From contig USSR01000160.1 in the NCBI GenBank assembly GCA_900557355.1, forward strand, positions 1-11,448: a stretch of 11,448 nucleotides of DNA, written 5' to 3'. The DNA is from an uncultured Bacteroides sp. Its GTDB lineage: Bacteria; Bacteroidota; Bacteroidia; Bacteroidales; Bacteroidaceae. A program made the translations under genes and the position numbers. The notes under the pieces were generated by a model. It worked only from the letters and a program-made list of their open reading frames with translations, was not told the origin of the DNA and did not search any database. Shown here piece by piece: positions 8,121 to 11,448 of this stretch (position 1 is the stretch's first letter; every line of letters begins with the position of its first letter).

Positions 8121-10136
8121 TCACTCTAATTTCTTGTCAGGCGAATAAATCAATCCGTCCACTGCCTTTTCTCCATCAAGAGTAACAAACACTACAGTAA
8201 ACATCCATTTTACTAATCGCACCTCCGGCAAAGTAAATTTGCCTACAGGAAGTTTCAGTAATACCTTATTCCAGCCTTTATGCAGTTGAACCGATAAGGG
8301 GGGACGGGACACGCAGTTTTCATTCCCGAGAGGAGTCTCAGGATTTTTTATACGATGAGTGGCCGTCCATACCGGCGGTAACACTTCTTCTTCATTCAGC
8401 CAGATGCGACTCTCTTTATAATCCCATTTGCCGGGCAAAGGCGGGAGATCAGCCTCCGAACGGCCATAATTTTGAAACTCAGCCCATAATCCAACAGTCT
8501 GTTCTTGGGGAGAATAGACATAAGTATAGGCATAAGCCGTATGATTTTCCTTCGGATCTTTATAAAAAGTTGGGACAAACGTTCCCCACACATGGCGTAA
8601 GTAAATTCCGGCACCTACGGCAAGATGGGTATCATACTTCTTTCCATTATACTGATAGCTATCCTGCAATTTTCGTTCAGGAGGAAATACCCTTGTCAAA
8701 TCTCCCTCATTAGGAAATGCATCGGTAATCTTCCACCAGACATTGGTTTGTTTGACATAAGCAAACGGATATCCCCGGAAAAGATGTTCTTTATACCATA
8801 ACATCCGCCTCTCAAAATCAACGAAAGAATGGTATGTTGAATCATTCTTATCCGGTGGAAGAATGGTACCGTTCTTGTCGAAATATTCAGTCCCTCCACC
8901 TAGCCAGGCGCGTTCTGCAATGGCCAGCATATTGGGGTAAAAACCATTCTCACGGATAATGTTTTCCTCTTTGTTGACGCAGCGGTCGTTCCATACAGCA
9001 AGGATAGCTCCGGCAATGTCATCGTTGCCCTGTTCTACATCGCAGATATGGCTGTTATATAGCCCTATGATATCTCCGAAAGTATCAAAATGATTCAGAT
9101 AGTGCAGACGCGAATCAATAGCAGGAATACCTTTCTGCGCTTTTCCGCGCGAACTCCACAGATGTGTCATATCAATTTCACCCGTTTGATAATGCCAACC
9201 AGGATTCCAAGAAATAGCTTTCTTCCCCAAAGCACGGATAAATGCCACCATTTCGGGCACAAACTGAGGATTGGTAATCTTCACTTCATCCGTGCCAATA
9301 TGCAGATAAGGCACATCAAAAGTTTCACAAACTTCCTCAACTAAGAGTTTTAATATTTTCATCCCTTCCGGACTCTGCATATCGTGGCGAAATGTACGCA
9401 TAAAAGCTACACTGTGTCCCGGCATATCTATCTCCGGAATCAGTAACATTCCATGAGCCTTGCAGAAAGCTACCAGTTCTTTCGCTTCAGCCTGCGTATA
9501 ATATTTTCCCGGCATGCGGGTAGTATTAGCACTGTCGTTCAGCATCGGAAATATTTTACTTTCCAACCGCCAGGACTGATTCTCCGTCAAATGCCAATGG
9601 AACACATTTATCTTGAATCTGGAAAGCATCGTGATTTCACGTTTCAATTCGCCCATAGAAATATACGTACGTCCCACATCGTGCATAAAACCCCGGATGC
9701 GAAAAGCCGGCCAATCGGTTATCGTACATCCCTGAAAAGTGGTCTTTTTACCTGACGAGCCGGCTAATTGCCTTAAAGTTTGCATAGCCCAGTAGACTCC
9801 CCTTTCGCTCATTGCTTCTATAGAAATCTTCTTAGCCATTACTTTAAGTTTATATGCTTCATCTCTATTTAAAGGCGCTTCATCCAGCGACTCCACTAAT
9901 TTCACTTCAATCACTGCCGCAGATCTTCCATCTATCCGACCGCCCAGTTCAGAAATAAAACATTCCCATTCATCCTGCAAAACAGGAGTATCAAGGCGTG
10001 TCTTATCCAGTACAAAATGGCCACGTTCTTCTGTAAACTTCTGCGGTCGAGGCAGCAAATAATATTCGCTCGCCTGCATATGACACGCAAACAAAAGACA
10101 GCATAAATAAAAATATAAGAAATATAAGCCTTTCAT
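8121..10136 (-). CDS. GH20 beta-N-acetylhexosaminidase, secreted
   Basis: GH20 enzymes release terminal beta-linked GlcNAc or GalNAc by substrate-assisted catalysis; some relatives release GlcNAc-6-sulfate from mucin. The protein has 671 residues. An N-terminal signal segment (1-22) contains LLFAC (Cys18), which could be a lipobox, or cleavage could follow near Ala22. A GH20b-like alpha/beta domain (about 25-140) precedes the TIM barrel, which begins at FRIRGFMHDVGRTYI with the likely substrate-binding Arg148. FHWHLTENQSWRLE (His180, His182) follows, then the catalytic pair Asp283-Glu284 in LHIGTDEV. Aromatic pocket residues include Trp310 in SWNPGW, Trp382 in AVWND and Trp411 in RAWLGG. Residues about 470-671 form an extra C-terminal region, probably beta-rich, with no assigned family. 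All key residues are present, so it should be active. It follows the right-hand sulfatase by 53 bases without a recognisable promoter, so the two probably form one operon. Confidence 0.95.
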   Translation of the reverse strand: MKGLYFLYFYLCCLLFACHMQASEYYLLPRPQKFTEERGHFVLDKTRLDTPVLQDEWECFISELGGRIDGRSAAVIEVKLVESLDEAPLNRDEAYKLKVMAKKISIEAMSERGVYWAMQTLRQLAGSSGKKTTFQGCTITDWPAFRIRGFMHDVGRTYISMGELKREITMLSRFKINVFHWHLTENQSWRLESKIFPMLNDSANTTRMPGKYYTQAEAKELVAFCKAHGMLLIPEIDMPGHSVAFMRTFRHDMQSPEGMKILKLLVEEVCETFDVPYLHIGTDEVKITNPQFVPEMVAFIRALGKKAISWNPGWHYQTGEIDMTHLWSSRGKAQKGIPAIDSRLHYLNHFDTFGDIIGLYNSHICDVEQGNDDIAGAILAVWNDRCVNKEENIIRENGFYPNMLAIAERAWLGGGTEYFDKNGTILPPDKNDSTYHSFVDFERRMLWYKEHLFRGYPFAYVKQTNVWWKITDAFPNEGDLTRVFPPERKLQDSYQYNGKKYDTHLAVGAGIYLRHVWGTFVPTFYKDPKENHTAYAYTYVYSPQEQTVGLWAEFQNYGRSEADLPPLPGKWDYKESRIWLNEEEVLPPVWTATHRIKNPETPLGNENCVSRPPLSVQLHKGWNKVLLKLPVGKFTLPEVRLVKWMFTVVFVTLDGEKAVDGLIYSPDKKLE

Positions 10137-10189
10137 AATATAGTGATTAAGATTACATTATAAATATACATTTCCTTATAGCTAATAAA

Positions 10190-11448
10190 CTATTCCAACT
10201 CCGGCAATGTCACCGGAAACATATTATTTTCTCTATGTTCCTGGCGGATAACTTCAAGCATCTGTTTCACAATATCCGGATGTTGCGCCACTATATCAGT
10301 ATCTTCGTGGATATCCCTTGAGAGGTCGTACAGATAAGGCTTTCCTTTCTTGACTACCAGTTTCCAGTCGTCCATACGAACGCCGAACTGATCGGTTTCA
10401 TGGAATTCCCAATAGAGGAAATCATGTTTCTGCTGTTTGTCGGCATTGCCTAATAAGGTAGGGGCAAAGGAAATGCCATCGAAACAGTCATTTTCTAATT
10501 TCTTATTGATATACTTTTTCGGGAATCCTTTGTCACCTATCAGTTCACAGAATGTGGGCATGATGTCGTAAAATGCCAGTTGATGGTCGTTTACCGAACC
10601 GGCGGAGATGCGTTCCGGCCAGCGCACAATGAAAGGTATCCGAATGCCGCCTTCATGGCACTGCCGTTTCAGGCCGCGCAGTTTCCCATCCCGACCGAAG
10701 AACTCCGGGTCTGCCCCTCCTTCTTCGTGAGGACCGTTGTCACTGCTGAAGATGACGATGGTGTTCTTGTCCAGCCCTTTTTCTTTCAGTTTCTTCAAGA
10801 CTTCGCCCACGTAATAGTCCAGACGGGTAATCATACCGGCAAACTGGGCATGGGTATGCTCCGAAACATTATAACGTCCTTTCTCGTACCCGCCCCAGGT
10901 TTTATCTCTAAAGAACTTCTTCTTGTAGCTTTTCAGAATAGAATCATTCGGCTGCGCAAGTTCCGCATGCGGCAAGGTGTAGGTGAAAAAGCCATAGAAA
11001 GGCTGCTCTCCGTCCTGTTGGTCCAACCATTCCAGCGCCTTACCGTGAATCAGGTCAGCCGAATATTGTGTACGTTTCTTGTAATCATCGCCAAACATCG
11101 GATAGTTGATATTATCTTCCATCAGGATGCGTACAACTCCTGTGTCTCCTTCCTGTTTACTGTATCTGTTCAGAAAATTGGGATAATACGAATGAGCCTG
11201 GAACTGGCATATATAACCATAGAATTCATCAATACCCCGTTTATCCGGCGTGGAACAAGAACCTTCATAACCACCTGCCCACTTGCCGAAGACTCCCGTA
11301 GTATAACCGTTCTTCTTCATGATTTCAGGGAGAATGATATGATTTTCATCGTATGGTTCCTGACCGGCAACGGTGAATTCGTCATTAATTCCATATTTTA
11401 CGGTGGGTACTCCCTGCCAGTATTCCTTATTTCCACGCACATGGGTAC
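10190..11448 (-). CDS. S1-family arylsulfatase A-like sulfatase (5' end outside window)
   Basis: This is the C-terminal part of a second sulfatase, with 418 residues visible up to the TAG at 10190-10192. The frame is open to the window edge and begins THVRGNKEYW. That stretch normally lies shortly after the catalytic C/S-x-P-S-R motif, so the nucleophile should lie just beyond the right edge. The GTG at 11440 is therefore not the start. Numbering from that GTG codon, FGKWAGG (51-57) stands where many sulfatases have GKWHLG. QFQAHSYYPN (79-88) and TYTLPHAE (153-160) may supply active-site histidines. FSSDNGPHEEGG (231-242) carries the Asp-Asn metal ligands. KLRGLKRQCHEGGIRIPFIVRWP (253-275) is the usual Lys/Arg-rich segment followed by the family's C-terminal subdomain. 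The subfamily cannot be set without the N-terminus. It precedes GH20 in the same direction by 53 bases, consistent with stepwise desulfation and HexNAc release. Confidence 0.93.
   Translation of the reverse strand, partial: THVRGNKEYWQGVPTVKYGINDEFTVAGQEPYDENHIILPEIMKKNGYTTGVFGKWAGGYEGSCSTPDKRGIDEFYGYICQFQAHSYYPNFLNRYSKQEGDTGVVRILMEDNINYPMFGDDYKKRTQYSADLIHGKALEWLDQQDGEQPFYGFFTYTLPHAELAQPNDSILKSYKKKFFRDKTWGGYEKGRYNVSEHTHAQFAGMITRLDYYVGEVLKKLKEKGLDKNTIVIFSSDNGPHEEGGADPEFFGRDGKLRGLKRQCHEGGIRIPFIVRWPERISAGSVNDHQLAFYDIMPTFCELIGDKGFPKKYINKKLENDCFDGISFAPTLLGNADKQQKHDFLYWEFHETDQFGVRMDDWKLVVKKGKPYLYDLSRDIHEDTDIVAQHPDIVKQMLEVIRQEHRENNMFPVTLPELE

Overview
The window looks like part of a polysaccharide utilization locus (PUL) from a gut Bacteroides or close relative. 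The evidence is the family mix: a SusD-like lipoprotein and a SusC-like TonB-dependent transporter in tandem, a hybrid two-component system (HTCS) regulator, a GH20 beta-N-acetylhexosaminidase, and two secreted-type S1 sulfatases. Starts lack Shine-Dalgarno sequences, and one -7 promoter box (TAnnTTTG) is of the Bacteroidetes type. The species cannot be fixed from the sequence alone. Sulfatases plus a hexosaminidase point to sulfated, HexNAc-containing host glycans such as mucin O-glycans or glycosaminoglycan-derived sugars; that is inference from families, not proof.

Layout, left to right. Positions 1-880 (minus) hold the N-terminal half of a serine-type sulfatase of the GlcNAc-6-sulfatase type; its C-terminus lies outside the window. 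Positions 881-1127 carry a plausible promoter for it and a plausible terminator for susD. Positions 1128-2961 (minus) are a susD-like gene broken by one extra base near 2736. Positions 2972 to about 4681 (minus) are the C-terminal barrel part of a susC-like gene, with the N-terminal half missing. At about 4676-4691 this remnant abuts an HTCS regulator gene (about 4683-7529, plus) that lacks its own 5' third. Positions 7530-8120 are a gene-free stretch holding a GC-rich hairpin and a perfect 42-bp palindrome, the latter a likely bidirectional terminator. Positions 8121-10136 (minus) are an intact GH20 enzyme. Positions 10190-11448 (minus) are a second sulfatase whose N-terminus, including the catalytic Cys/Ser motif, lies beyond the right edge.

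In a working locus of this kind the HTCS senses an oligosaccharide in the periplasm and activates the divergent susC-susD operon and its enzymes. SusCD captures and imports the glycan, while sulfatases and GH20 remove sulfate and terminal HexNAc. Here the middle of the locus appears destroyed: susC and the HTCS gene are both cut at their 5' ends exactly where they meet, the shared promoter region is gone, and susD is frameshifted. Either the PUL is decaying through a recent deletion or inversion, or the assembly is chimeric at about 4680. No CRISPR array, tRNA, rRNA, complete insertion sequence or unknown multi-gene system is visible.
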